64,000 nt of DNA from NCBI RefSeq assembly GCF_041320275.1, contig NZ_CP162023.1, positions 558,001-622,000 on the forward strand, written 5' to 3'. The stretch comes from Mumia sp. Pv4-285. Its GTDB lineage: Bacteria; Actinomycetota; Actinomycetes; Propionibacteriales; Nocardioidaceae. Positions 45,986-54,317 of the stretch are shown here, one piece after another (the stretch's first letter is position 1; every line of letters starts with the position of its first letter). Position numbers and translations under genes: made by a program. Under the pieces are notes generated by a model, which had not been told where the DNA came from, did no database searches, and saw only the letters and a list, made by a program, of their open reading frames with translations.

Positions 45986-46987
45986 ATGATCGACCAGCTT
46001 CGTACCAAGGTCCTGCCGCCGTCGCAGCGTCGTACGCTCGAGGAGCTGACGCTCGAGCTCGACCCGGGTGCCGGCGACGTCGCGTCCAAGAGCTCGGCGT
46101 TCTGGACGATGCTGGTGCTCTCCGGCGTGATCGCCTCGGCGGGTGTGCTCGCCGACTCGACCGCGACGGTGATCGGGGCCATGATCATCGCTCCGCTCTC
46201 CACGCCGATCATGGGCACTGCGCTCGCGATCGTGAAGCGGCAGCCGACACGGGCGCTCATCCTGGTCGCCGCGGGATCAGCAGTGGTGGTGGTCATCGGA
46301 CTGCTCTTCTCGTTCTTCCTTCCCGGCTCTTACGACGTCCACGAGAACGGCCAGATCATCGGGCGCACCTCGCCGGACGTGCTCGACCTGATCGCGGCGG
46401 TGGCGACCGGACTCGCAGGAGCGGTCGGGCTCGCCCGCCGCGACGTCGCGGCCGTCCTCCCGGGGGTGGCCATTGCGATCTCCCTCGTGCCGCCGCTGGC
46501 CGTGGTCGGGGTCTGCCTCGGCCTGGGAGACGTGGAGCTCGCGATCGGTGCGTTGCTCCTCTTCCTCTCGAACCTGCTCGCGCTGGTGCTCGCCGGGACG
46601 TTGGTGTTCGCTGCGCTCGGCTACGCGGCAGACTCGCTCGACAGCGCCCGGCGCTCGGCGCGCAAGACCCGGGTCACGCTCACCGTCCTGGTCGTCGCCG
46701 TGACGGTCCCGCTCGTCGTCAACACGATCGTCACGATCGTCCTCGCGAACTGGGCCGGTCGGGTCGAGAGCGTCGCAGAGGAGTGGATCTCGCAGGTCGA
46801 CGGTGCCGCCGTGACACAGGTCGAGACCCGGTCCCGCGTGTTCGTCGTCCACGTCCGCGCGGCCGGCGAGCTGCCACCCGCCGACGACCTGCTGGCTGGG
46901 CTCGAAGGGGAGGTTCCGGACGGTGCGAAGGTCAGCGTCGTGACGACCCAGGGCGAGGAGATCGAGGCGGGCGTCGTCGGAGACTGA
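45986..46987 (+). CDS. DUF389 / TIGR00341-type membrane protein
   Basis: 333 residues with about six TM helices. The DUF389 signature is seen in FWTMLVLSGVIASAGVLADSTATVIGAMIIAPLSTPIMGTALAIV and AAVATGLAGAVGLARRDVAAVLPGVAIAISLVPPLAVVGVCLG, followed by a soluble C-terminal tail of ~70 residues. Function is not established for the family. A strong terminator follows. Confidence 0.88.
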   Translation: MIDQLRTKVLPPSQRRTLEELTLELDPGAGDVASKSSAFWTMLVLSGVIASAGVLADSTATVIGAMIIAPLSTPIMGTALAIVKRQPTRALILVAAGSAVVVVIGLLFSFFLPGSYDVHENGQIIGRTSPDVLDLIAAVATGLAGAVGLARRDVAAVLPGVAIAISLVPPLAVVGVCLGLGDVELAIGALLLFLSNLLALVLAGTLVFAALGYAADSLDSARRSARKTRVTLTVLVVAVTVPLVVNTIVTIVLANWAGRVESVAEEWISQVDGAAVTQVETRSRVFVVHVRAAGELPPADDLLAGLEGEVPDGAKVSVVTTQGEEIEAGVVGD

Positions 46988-46988
46988 C

Positions 46989-47027
46989 ACAGCGACGCCC
47001 CGGCGGGAGGTGCCGGGGCGTCGCTGT
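46989..47027. terminator. Bidirectional intrinsic terminator
   Basis: ACAGCGACGCCCCGGC (46989-47004) pairs perfectly with 47012-47027 across the loop GGGAGGT. It starts just after the DUF389 stop codon and lies 25 bp before the end of the convergent hydrolase gene. Confidence 0.85.
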
Positions 47028-47051
47028 CCGGAGGGGGAACCAGCTTGGAGG

Positions 47052-47909
47052 TCAGGCCGGGCAGGTGTTGCGGTACTCCGACAGCTGCGACGACACGGTC
47101 GAGGGCAGCGGGCACAGGATCGACGAGTAGCGCGTGTCGGTGTCGAGGTAGCGCTTGAGCCAGCTGATCATGACAGCGCCCTGGTCGTTCGGGTTGGTGT
47201 TCGCGGCCAGGTGGGACTCGTTGTCGAGCTCGGCGTAGGCCCTCTCGGGCGCTCCGGTGAGCGTGGCGTAGAAGCGCTCCGCGTGCGAGCCGACCGCAGC
47301 GATGGTGTCGGACTCGGCGCCGATGATCATGGTCGGGATGTCGATGCCGCTCCAGGTCTTGTCGGTGTGCCAGGGCTGCAGCGCGACCGCGGCCTTGACG
47401 TTCGACCCACCGTTCTCAGCGGCGTACAGCGTGCCGCCGCCTCCCATCGAGTGGCCGGCGACCGCGACACGGGAGGCGTCGAGCCGGGTGCGGACCGAGC
47501 TGCGCTCCGTGAGGTAGTCGACGCCCGCGAGGATCTGGCGGCCGCGGCTGTCGGGCTGGTCCAGGGTGCTGTTCGTGTCGATCACCAGGACGACGAAGCC
47601 GTGGGACGCCACGCGACGCGCGAGCCCGGAGTACTGGCTGGCCCGCGCCGTGAAGCCGGGGGAGAAGACGACGGCTCCGTAGCCGCTGCCGGTCGACGGG
47701 TAGTAGATTTCGCCGCCGCCGAACCCGCTGGCGGACAGGCTCGAGACCGACGTGGTGCTCACGCCGTACGTGCCGTTGGCGAGGATGTTCGTCGCCGTGG
47801 GGGCGGGCCCGTTCTCGACCGCGTTCGCCGCTGGTGCGGTGACGCCGACGAAGGGGAGGGACACGACCGCGAGGACACCCACGATCCTGACCGCGAGATG
47901 CTTCAACAT
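47052..47909 (-). CDS. Secreted polyester hydrolase/cutinase (PETase-like)
   Basis: 285 residues with a Sec signal (LAVRIVGVLAVVSLPFVGVTAPAANA, cleavage near residue 30). The mature part follows the actinobacterial cutinase/PET-hydrolase family along its length: SSLSASGFGGGEIYYP, SPGFTARAS, RVASHGFVVLVIDTNSTLDQPDSR, GHSMGGGGTL (nucleophile S154), LQPWHTDKTW with W180, GAESDTIA (D201) and NESHLAAN (H233), ending DTDTRYSSILCP with C266 and C283 as the expected disulfide. F86 replaces the usual oxyanion-hole Tyr. It should hydrolyse cutin-like or synthetic polyesters outside the cell; activity on PET is unproven. Confidence 0.9.
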   Translation of the reverse strand: MLKHLAVRIVGVLAVVSLPFVGVTAPAANAVENGPAPTATNILANGTYGVSTTSVSSLSASGFGGGEIYYPSTGSGYGAVVFSPGFTARASQYSGLARRVASHGFVVLVIDTNSTLDQPDSRGRQILAGVDYLTERSSVRTRLDASRVAVAGHSMGGGGTLYAAENGGSNVKAAVALQPWHTDKTWSGIDIPTMIIGAESDTIAAVGSHAERFYATLTGAPERAYAELDNESHLAANTNPNDQGAVMISWLKRYLDTDTRYSSILCPLPSTVSSQLSEYRNTCPA

Positions 47910-48284
47910 GCTCGTTCTCCTTCTCGATTCGGCGGCTCCGAGAACCCCTCGACGGTCGAGGTCGCCGCTCGGTGGAAGGGGACGTTAACGGGCCTGTTAC
48001 AGACCGCGCAACAAACCCGTAGGACTTTTTGTCACGCCCGGTTACTTGGTGACTAAGCGCTTGCTTAGCGAAGTGTGATGCGAAGAATCTCCGGCTGAAG
48101 TAGCGATTTACCGAACACTGTTATGCCGGGGAATTGAGACGCCGTGGGTTGTCCGGGTGGGTTCCGAGCGAATGTGAGACCGGTCACTTTCGCCCAGCGG
48201 ACGCTGTTCCGTCGCGGCGGCACTCCGAGCGCCGTTTGACCCCGCAGGCGCCGGGTACTTCCTCCGCGACGAAGGGAGCGGTTC
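47910..48284. other. Long intergenic region with a palindromic operator candidate
   Basis: 375 bp without a gene, between the divergent hydrolase and epimerase genes. It is clearly less GC-rich than its surroundings around 47985-48130. The only structure I can support is CTAAGC-GCTT-GCTTAG at 48053-48068, a perfect 6-bp inverted repeat of the kind bound by TetR-family repressors. No tandem repeat or RNA gene is visible. Confidence 0.6.
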
Positions 48285-49298
48285 GTGCGCGTCGTGGTGA
48301 CAGGGGCCAGTGGGAACGTGGGCAGCGCGCTGCTGCGCGAGCTCGCCAGCCGCGGCCACGACCTCGTCGGAGTCGCACGCCGTACCCCCGACCTCCCGCA
48401 CGACCCGCAGGAGGGGTCGGTCCGCTGGCACGCCGCAGACGTGGCCGAGGACCTGCTCGACCCGTTGTTCGAAGGCTGCGACGCTCTCGTCCACCTGGCC
48501 TGGATGTTCCAGCCGACCCATGACCCCGACACCACCTGGCGCGCGAATGCGATCGGCACCCGCCGCGTCCTTCAGGCGGCAGCGCGCACCAAGGTGCCGG
48601 TGGTCGTCTGCGCCTCGTCGGTCGCCGCCTACTCTCCTGCCGAGGACGACCACCCCGTCGACGAGGACTGGCCTACCGACGGTCCCTCGCCTGCGTCGTA
48701 CTGCCGCGAGAAGGCGTACGTGGAGCGACTCCTCGATGCGTTCGGGGCCCAGCGGCCCGACGTACGGGTCGTACGCGTCCGCCCTGCCTTCGTCTTCCAA
48801 CGCTCGGCTGCGTCCGAGCAGCGGCGGATCTTCGGTGCGCCGGCGCTGCGGCCTTGGATGCTCGACCGGAGGTTGCTGCCCGTCGTCCCGATCCCCCGCG
48901 GGCTCCGCCTGCAGGCGGTTCACGCCGGCGACCTCGCCCGGGCGTACGCGGAGACGGTCGAGCGACCCGTCCACGGCGCGTTCAACGTGGCCGCCGACGA
49001 CCTGCTGCGACGGGACGACCTCGGGCGGATCCTCGACGCCAAGCCGTTCGACGTCCCGGCCCGCCTCGTCCGCGGCGGCATCGAGGCGGCGTGGCGGGTG
49101 CGGCTGGTCGGAGCGCCAGGTGATCTCTTCGATGCGCTGCTCCGCATCCCCGTCCTCGGGACGGCGCGGGCGAAGGCCGAGCTCGGATGGATGCCGCACC
49201 ACTCCGCTGCTTCCGCCCTCGAGGCGATGCTGACCGGTGCGCGCGAGGGTGCGGGATCCGACCTGCCGCCGCTGGAGCCCGACGCCTCGTTCCCCTGA
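48285..49298 (+). CDS. NAD-dependent epimerase/dehydratase (extended SDR)
   Basis: 337 residues. The nucleotide-binding TGASGNVGSALLREL is at the N-terminus, then DALVHLAWMFQP, VVCASSVAAYSP and the catalytic YCREKAYVE (YxxxK). The C-terminal substrate domain is typical in length. The sugar or other substrate is unknown. GTG 48285 follows GAAGGGAG at good spacing. Confidence 0.88.
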   Translation: MRVVVTGASGNVGSALLRELASRGHDLVGVARRTPDLPHDPQEGSVRWHAADVAEDLLDPLFEGCDALVHLAWMFQPTHDPDTTWRANAIGTRRVLQAAARTKVPVVVCASSVAAYSPAEDDHPVDEDWPTDGPSPASYCREKAYVERLLDAFGAQRPDVRVVRVRPAFVFQRSAASEQRRIFGAPALRPWMLDRRLLPVVPIPRGLRLQAVHAGDLARAYAETVERPVHGAFNVAADDLLRRDDLGRILDAKPFDVPARLVRGGIEAAWRVRLVGAPGDLFDALLRIPVLGTARAKAELGWMPHHSAASALEAMLTGAREGAGSDLPPLEPDASFP

Positions 49299-49307
49299 CC
49301 AGCCGCA

Positions 49308-49769
49308 TCAAGTGCGAAGGCCTGCCGCCATGCCTTCTCGGTACTCGGTGTAGCCGGGTCCCACGATCGCGAGCAGTGAGGCGAACCCTAGGAGCGTGGC
49401 CAGGTTCTGCCCGAAGGCGCCGCTCAAGAATCCCAGAGCCGATCCTGGTCCGATGTCAGGGTGCAGGATGCCGATCAGGCCGACGAGGAACACCAAGGCG
49501 AAGAGCAAGAACCAGGCCGAAGCGACGACGCGCGTGGCCGCCGTGGCCTTGACGAATGCGAGCGGATCCAGGCCGCGTCGTGACAAGCGCTGCGCCATGA
49601 CGGAGCCCGAAACCATCGCTGCTGTGCTCGCATACGACGCAAAGGCAGTTCGAGCGGCCCCATCGACTGCACTGAGAATCCCCGACGTGCACAGGCTCAC
49701 GACGCTGCAGAACCAGAAGAAGCGCATCCATCGGCCGAGAGGCCTCGGGCGTACGGGGCGCTTACCCAT
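49308..49769 (-). CDS. Small membrane protein, function unknown
   Basis: 153 residues with TM helices near residues 17-35, 79-102 and 118-142, a basic N-terminus (GKRPVRPRPLGRW) and charged loops. The first helix begins MRFFWFCSVVSLCTSGIL. No known family is recognised. It converges with the epimerase gene, nine bases apart. Codon use is less GC-biased than its neighbours, so it may be poorly conserved. Confidence 0.5.
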   Translation of the reverse strand: MGKRPVRPRPLGRWMRFFWFCSVVSLCTSGILSAVDGAARTAFASYASTAAMVSGSVMAQRLSRRGLDPLAFVKATAATRVVASAWFLLFALVFLVGLIGILHPDIGPGSALGFLSGAFGQNLATLLGFASLLAIVGPGYTEYREGMAAGLRT

Positions 49770-49878
49770 GGCATGACTGTAAGGCGGACAGACCCGGAGT
49801 GCCCGCGGCGGAGCGACCGTGTCGCCGTCCACGGGCAGCGCGCCAGATCGGATGCGGCATACTGACCGCCAGGAATCA

Positions 49879-49951
49879 GGGCCTCTAGCTCAACTGGCAG
49901 AGCAGCGGACTTTTAATCCGCGGGTTGTGGGTTCGATCCCCACGGGGCCCA
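49879..49951 (+). tRNA. tRNA-Lys (anticodon TTT)
   Basis: The acceptor arms GGGCCTC (49879-49885) and GGGGCCC (49944-49950) pair with one G-T wobble, with discriminator A at 49951. The D arm has TAGCTCAACTGGCAGAGC, the anticodon arm GCGGA-CTTTTAA-TCCGC gives TTT, and the T arm GTGGGTTCGATCCCCAC is canonical. CCA is not fully encoded. Confidence 0.96.
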
Positions 49952-50190
49952 CCTGGAGGTCGTGGCTCACGACGTCGCTGCGCGGAGCGGTTTCCGGTTC
50001 CCAGCCCCGGATACGCGACGGATGTCGTCGTCCCGCGCCCCAATCGCGGGCCATCGGCGAGCCGTGGCGCGCGATCGGGACCTGCATCAGTCGACTTTCC
50101 TCGGATTCGTCGATCCGCCCGACGCAACCTCCGCCGACCCCGTAACCTGAAGGTGAACTGCTGTTCGACGACGCGTGAAGGGAGACCGTG

Positions 50191-50358
50191 GTGGCATCGC
50201 CCGAACCCTTGGACGTCCGTCTGCGTGATCAGGATGTGCTCGACGAGATCGAGATGACCAGCAACCTGATGATTGCTGCGTCGGCCGCGTCGGAGCGCCT
50301 CAGCCAGCAGGTCGTCGATGAGATCCTCGGGGTTCGCCCGCGCCGCAACGTCGCCTGA
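50191..50358 (+). CDS. 55-residue conserved-looking small protein
   Basis: GTG 50191 to TGA 50358 encodes 55 residues. AAGGGAG lies about six bases upstream; a GTG at 50188 is in frame but too close to it. The protein is a predicted amphipathic alpha helix pair: LRDQDVLDEIEMTSNLMIAAS followed by LSQQVVDEILGVRP. I recall similar short proteins with an LRDxDVLDEI...LSQxxIDxILGV pattern in other actinobacteria. Function unknown. It stands alone between tRNA-Lys and the DUF47 gene. Confidence 0.7.
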   Translation: MASPEPLDVRLRDQDVLDEIEMTSNLMIAASAASERLSQQVVDEILGVRPRRNVA

Positions 50359-50484
50359 CGCTCCCCAAGCTTTAGTAAGCCCCGTCACAGTCACCCACGT
50401 GCACGCGTAGGGTGAGATGCGCATGGTTGGGACCCAGGACCTACCATTGATCCGGCCTTACCCACCCCCTGACGGGAGCTTGTC

Positions 50485-51102
50485 GTGCGGTTGAAATTCC
50501 GACCGACTGATACAACGTTCTACGACCTCTTCACCGAGCTCGCCGGCCACCTCGTGGACGGCGCGAACCTGCTCGCGAAGATGCTCGACGAGACGTCCGA
50601 CCGAGACGCGATCGCGAAGCAGCTCAGCGAGGTCGAGCACGCCGCGGACGACGCGACACACGCCATCATCAACCGCGTGAACCAGACCTTCGTGACCCCG
50701 TTCGACCGCGAGGACATCTACAAGCTCGCAAGCAGTCTCGACGATGTCATGGACTTCATCGACGAGGCCGGCGACCTGGTCGTGCTCTATGACCTCGACG
50801 TGCTCCCGTCGCGGATGGCGTCGATGGTCGAGGTCATCCAGCGAGGCTGCGAGCTGACTGCCGAGGCCATGCCCCGGCTGCGGACCATGACCGACCTCTC
50901 CGAGTACTGGATCGAGATCAACCGCCTCGAGAACCAGGCCGACCGTGACTACCGCCGCATCCTCGCCAAGCTCTTCTCCGGTGAGTACAAGGCGCTCGAG
51001 GTCATGAAGCTCAAGGACGTCGTCGAGTCGCTCGAGGACGCCGTCGACGCACTCGAGTCCGTGGCCAACACGGTCGAGCAGATCGCAGTCAAGGAGTCCT
51101 GA
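50485..51102 (+). CDS. DUF47 (PhoU-like) protein paired with Pit transporter
   Basis: 205 residues, all helical, in the PhoU-like DUF47 pattern: FYDLFTELAGHLVDGANLLAKML, VEHAADDATHAIINRVNQTFVTPFDREDIYKLASSLDDVMDFIDEAGD with the metal-binding ED/DD clusters, and LENQADRDYRRILAKLF. It is encoded just before a Pit phosphate transporter, the usual pairing, and probably controls its activity. Start at GTG 50485, with GGGAG seven bases upstream. Confidence 0.9.
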   Translation: MRLKFRPTDTTFYDLFTELAGHLVDGANLLAKMLDETSDRDAIAKQLSEVEHAADDATHAIINRVNQTFVTPFDREDIYKLASSLDDVMDFIDEAGDLVVLYDLDVLPSRMASMVEVIQRGCELTAEAMPRLRTMTDLSEYWIEINRLENQADRDYRRILAKLFSGEYKALEVMKLKDVVESLEDAVDALESVANTVEQIAVKES

Positions 51103-51104
51103 GG

Positions 51105-52115
51105 GTGGATCTCACCCTGCTCATGGTGATCCTCGTGGTCAGCCTCGCGCTGGCTTTCGACTACACCAACGGCTTCCACGATGCGGCCAACGCGATCGCG
51201 ACGTCCGTGTCCACCCGGGCACTGACACCGCGCATCGCGCTCCTGATGGCCGCGATCATGAACTTCATCGGGGCGTTCCTCGGCACGGAGGTCGCCGACA
51301 CCGTCGGCAGCATCATCTCCTCAGGTGTCGAGGGCGCAGGCAACCACGGTCTCACCGTGGTGCTCAGTGCCCTCGTCGGCGCGATCGTCTGGAACCTCAT
51401 CACCTGGTACTTCGGGCTTCCGTCGTCGTCGTCGCACGCGCTGATCGGCGGTCTGGTCGGTGCCGGTGTGGCCTCGGCGAGCACCGTCGACTGGCCCACG
51501 GTCGTCGACAAGGTCGCGATCCCGATGGTCGTGTCGCCGCTGATCGGCTTCAGCGGCGCCTTCCTGCTGATGCTGGCGATCATGTGGATCTTCAAGAACC
51601 GCAACCCGCAGCGGACGATGCGCGGCTTCCGTCTCGCACAGACCGTGTCGGCAGCCGCGATGGCACTCGGCCACGGCCTGCAGGACGCCCAGAAGACGAT
51701 GGGTGTCATGTTCCTGGCGCTGCTCGCCGGCGGCTACGTCTCCGAAGGCGACGACATCCCGATCTGGGTGATGGCGAGCGCCGCAGCAGCGATCTCGCTC
51801 GGTACGTACTCCGGTGGTTGGCGCATCATGCGGACGCTCGGTCGACGGATCATCCACCTCGACCCGGCCCGCGGCTTCGCCTCGGAAGCGGTCGCTGCGA
51901 GCGTGCTCTACGTGATGGCGATCGGCCTCCACGCGCCGGTCTCGACGACCCACACCATCACGTCGTCGATCATGGGTGCCGGAGCGACCAAGCGGTTCAG
52001 CGCGGTCCGCTGGGGCGTCGCCCGCGGCATCGTCACCGCGTGGATCGTGACCATCCCCGCGGCGGCCACCGTCGCTGCGATCACCTACTGGATCTGCGCA
52101 CTCTTCCTGCCGTAG
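51105..52115 (+). CDS. pit: Low-affinity inorganic phosphate transporter (PiT family)
   Basis: 336 residues with ~10 TM helices. PiT signatures appear twice, as in the family: FDYTNGFHDAANAIATSV in the N-terminal repeat and ALGHGLQDAQKTMGVM in the C-terminal repeat, together with LPSSSSHALIGGLVGAG and HAPVSTTHTITSSIMGAG. It takes up metal-phosphate with protons. It begins two bases after the DUF47 stop (GTG 51105), so both are one operon. Confidence 0.94.
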   Translation: MDLTLLMVILVVSLALAFDYTNGFHDAANAIATSVSTRALTPRIALLMAAIMNFIGAFLGTEVADTVGSIISSGVEGAGNHGLTVVLSALVGAIVWNLITWYFGLPSSSSHALIGGLVGAGVASASTVDWPTVVDKVAIPMVVSPLIGFSGAFLLMLAIMWIFKNRNPQRTMRGFRLAQTVSAAAMALGHGLQDAQKTMGVMFLALLAGGYVSEGDDIPIWVMASAAAAISLGTYSGGWRIMRTLGRRIIHLDPARGFASEAVAASVLYVMAIGLHAPVSTTHTITSSIMGAGATKRFSAVRWGVARGIVTAWIVTIPAAATVAAITYWICALFLP

Positions 52116-52135
52116 GCAGCCCGCACGACAAACGA

Positions 52136-52172
52136 AGGGCGCCCACCGACCCCCGCGTCGGATGGGCGCCCT
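52136..52172. terminator. Bidirectional terminator between pit and pstB
   Basis: AGGGCGCCCA (52136-52145) pairs with TGGGCGCCCT (52163-52172), with an inner CGAC/GTCG pair around CCCCGC. It lies between two convergent phosphate-uptake operons and can stop both. Confidence 0.8.
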
Positions 52173-52184
52173 CCGTGCTGTCCG

Positions 52185-53057
52185 TCAGCCGAAGCGGCCG
52201 GTGATGTAGGCCTCGGTCGACGAGTTGTCGGGGTTGGAGAAGATCTTCGTGGTCGGGCCCGACTCGATGAGCTGTCCCGGCTCACCCACCCCGGCCAGGT
52301 TGAAGAACGCGGTCTCGTCGGACACCCGTGCAGCCTGCTGCATGTTGTGCGTGACGATCACGATCGTGTAGTCGTTCTTGAGCTGACCGATGAGGTCCTC
52401 GATCGCGCTGGTCGAGATCGGGTCGAGCGCGGAGCAGGGCTCGTCCATGAGCAGCACCTGCGGCTCGACGGCGATCGCGCGCGCGATGCAGAGTCGCTGC
52501 TGCTGACCGCCCGACAGCCCGGCACCGGGTCGGTTGAGCCGGTCCTTGACCTCGTCCCAGAGGTTGGCGCCACGCAGCGACCGCTCGGCGATCGTGTCGG
52601 CCTCGTCCTTCTTGAGACGAGCACCGTTGAGGCGGACACCCGCAAGGACGTTGTCCTTGATCGACATCGTCGGGAACGGGTTCGGCCGCTGGAAGACCAT
52701 CCCGATCTCCCGGCGTACGAGCACCGGGTCGACACCCGGGGCGTACAGGTCACGGCCGTCGACACGGACGGTGCCGTCGACCCGCGCACCGGGAGCGACC
52801 TCGTGCATGCGGTTCAACGAGCGCAGGAAGGTCGACTTCCCGCACCCCGACGGGCCGATGATGGCGGTGACCGACTGCGCCTGGATCGCCAGCGTGATGC
52901 CGCGGACCGCGTGGACGTCGCCATAGTAGATGTCGAGGTCCTCGACGTCGATGCCGATGGCCGGCCGGCGCGAACCGGGACCGTCGGCGGCGCTCGCGGA
53001 CGTGGTGCGGGGAGCCGTCGCCGGGACGGACTCGCGGAGTACGGATCGCATGCTCAT
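52185..53057 (-). CDS. pstB: Phosphate ABC transporter ATP-binding protein
   Basis: 290 residues. Walker [23 protein letters not shown]-loop [15 protein letters not shown], signature [16 protein letters not shown], Walker [18 protein letters not shown]-loop VTHNMQQA, all as in PstB. About 35 extra N-terminal residues precede the core. It overlaps pstA by ATGA. Confidence 0.96.
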   Translation of the reverse strand: MSMRSVLRESVPATAPRTTSASAADGPGSRRPAIGIDVEDLDIYYGDVHAVRGITLAIQAQSVTAIIGPSGCGKSTFLRSLNRMHEVAPGARVDGTVRVDGRDLYAPGVDPVLVRREIGMVFQRPNPFPTMSIKDNVLAGVRLNGARLKKDEADTIAERSLRGANLWDEVKDRLNRPGAGLSGGQQQRLCIARAIAVEPQVLLMDEPCSALDPISTSAIEDLIGQLKNDYTIVIVTHNMQQAARVSDETAFFNLAGVGEPGQLIESGPTTKIFSNPDNSSTEAYITGRFG

Positions 53058-54139
53058 CGCTTGTCCTTGGGAGAGAAGAAGTAGGTCACGAGGCGCGCCA
53101 CGAGGTTGAGAGCCATGACGATCAGCATCAGCACGAGTGCGGCACCCCAGGCCCGTGCGATGGAGGGCTCCGGCGGGACGCCGGGGCTCATGATGGAGCT
53201 GTAGGTGAACACCGGCAGCGTCGCCATGCGTCCGTCGAACAGGTTGAAGTTGGTCGAGTCGGTGATCCCCACGGTGATGAGGAGCGGCGCCGTCTCGCCG
53301 ATCACGCGCGCGACGGCCAGCGTGATGCCGGTGACCAGACCGGCCATCGCCGTCGGCAGCACCACCTTGACGATCGTCCGCCAGCGGGGGACACCCAGCG
53401 CGTACGCCGCCTCCCGCAGCTCGTTGGGCACGAGCTGGAGCATCTCCTCCGACGAACGCACCACCACCGGCGTCATCAGCACCGTCAGGGCGACCGCGCC
53501 GGCGAAGCCCATCCGAACCCCTGGTCCGAAGAAGACGACGAACAGGGCGTAGGCGAAGAGGCCGGCGACGATCGACGGGATGCCCGTCATGACGTCGACG
53601 AGGAAGCGGATGGCCTTCGCGAGGCGGCCATCACCGCCGTACTCGACGAGGTAGATCGCGGTCAGCAGTCCCAACGGCACCGACATCGCGGCGGTGGCGG
53701 CGGTGATGATGACCGTGCCCCAGATCGCGTGGTAGATGCCGCCACCCTCGCCGACGACGTTGCGCATGGAGTACGAGAAGAACTCCGGCGCGAGCACTGG
53801 GAGGCCGTTCTTGACGACGGTCCACAGGATGGAGACGAGCGGGACCATCGCCAGCGCGAAGGCGCTCGAGACGACGACGGTCACGAGCCGGTCGAACGCC
53901 TTGCGTCGGCCCTCGACCGCGTACGAGAGGAGAGGGAACCCGACCACGACGACGGCCCAGCCTGCGAGCAGCGAGGGGATGAGCGCGAGCCCGAGGCCGG
54001 CGTGCAGCGCCGACGTGAGGACGACGGCGATCGCCAGCGCGACCCAGCCCGAGCGGCGTGGCAGCTGCGGGTGGTGCCAGCTGCTCAGCTGCGCGGGAGC
54101 GTCCTCGCGCTTCGGCGCCGGAGGTGCGGTGGTGCTCAT
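53054..54139 (-). CDS. pstA: Phosphate ABC transporter permease PstA
   Basis: 361 residues. N-terminal hydrophilic stretch, then TM helices; the PstA part shows [112 protein letters not shown] (EAA loop). ATG 54139 overlaps the stop of the second mini-ORF by ATGA. An extension upstream would run into the 89-bp repeats. Confidence 0.94.
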   Translation of the reverse strand: MSTTAPPAPKREDAPAQLSSWHHPQLPRRSGWVALAIAVVLTSALHAGLGLALIPSLLAGWAVVVVGFPLLSYAVEGRRKAFDRLVTVVVSSAFALAMVPLVSILWTVVKNGLPVLAPEFFSYSMRNVVGEGGGIYHAIWGTVIITAATAAMSVPLGLLTAIYLVEYGGDGRLAKAIRFLVDVMTGIPSIVAGLFAYALFVVFFGPGVRMGFAGAVALTVLMTPVVVRSSEEMLQLVPNELREAAYALGVPRWRTIVKVVLPTAMAGLVTGITLAVARVIGETAPLLITVGITDSTNFNLFDGRMATLPVFTYSSIMSPGVPPEPSIARAWGAALVLMLIVMALNLVARLVTYFFSPKDKR

Positions 54140-54228
54140 GCGTTGCCTTCCTTGCCTGAGCGCTGCGGTACCTCGCTCCGGCACGCCTCGTTCCTCGGCG
54201 TACCTCCGCTCCGGTTCCTCGCGCTCAT
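54136..54228 (-). CDS. 30-residue mini-ORF 2 in the pstC-pstA gap
   Basis: ATG 54228 to TGA ending at 54136 encodes 30 residues, identical in sequence to mini-ORF 1. It starts MSARNRSGG and ends RSGKEGNA. Its stop overlaps the pstA ATG and its start overlaps the stop of mini-ORF 1, both by ATGA. GGAAGG lies six bases before the next start. The peptide is basic and has one Cys; I cannot say whether it is functional. Confidence 0.45.
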   Translation of the reverse strand: MSARNRSGGTPRNEACRSEVPQRSGKEGNA

Positions 54229-54314
54229 GCGTTGCCTTCCTTGCCTGAGCGCTGCGGTACCTCGCTCCGGCACGCCTCGTTCCTCGGCGTACCTCCGCTC
54301 CGGTTCCGCGCGCT
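54137..54314. repeat. 89-bp tandem duplication between pstC and pstA
   Basis: Two 89-bp units, 54137-54225 and 54226-54314, differ at a single base. Each carries a hairpin core (GGTACGCC and GGCGTGCC arms, read on the coding strand) and ends with GGAAGGCAACGC before an ATG. The sequence after the second unit (from 54315) resumes with the original ATGCGTTGG of pstC. Confidence 0.9.
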
Positions 54315-54317
54315 CAT
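54225..54317 (-). CDS. 30-residue mini-ORF 1 in the pstC-pstA gap
   Basis: ATG 54317 to TGA ending at 54225 encodes 30 residues. Its ATG overlaps the pstC TGA by 4 bp and its own TGA overlaps the ATG of mini-ORF 2, keeping translation coupled along the transcript. No homologue is recognised; it may be a by-product of repeat insertion. Confidence 0.45.
   Translation of the reverse strand: MSARNRSGGTPRNEACRSEVPQRSGKEGNA

Noticed and set aside
49879-49951. Phage or island attachment site in tRNA-Lys
   Set aside because: No integrase gene and no second copy of the tRNA 3' end were seen in the window.
50400-50484. PHO box before the DUF47 gene
   Set aside because: The GTCACAG and TCACCCACG words are not 11-bp phased and lack the GTTCACC core seen at pstS.
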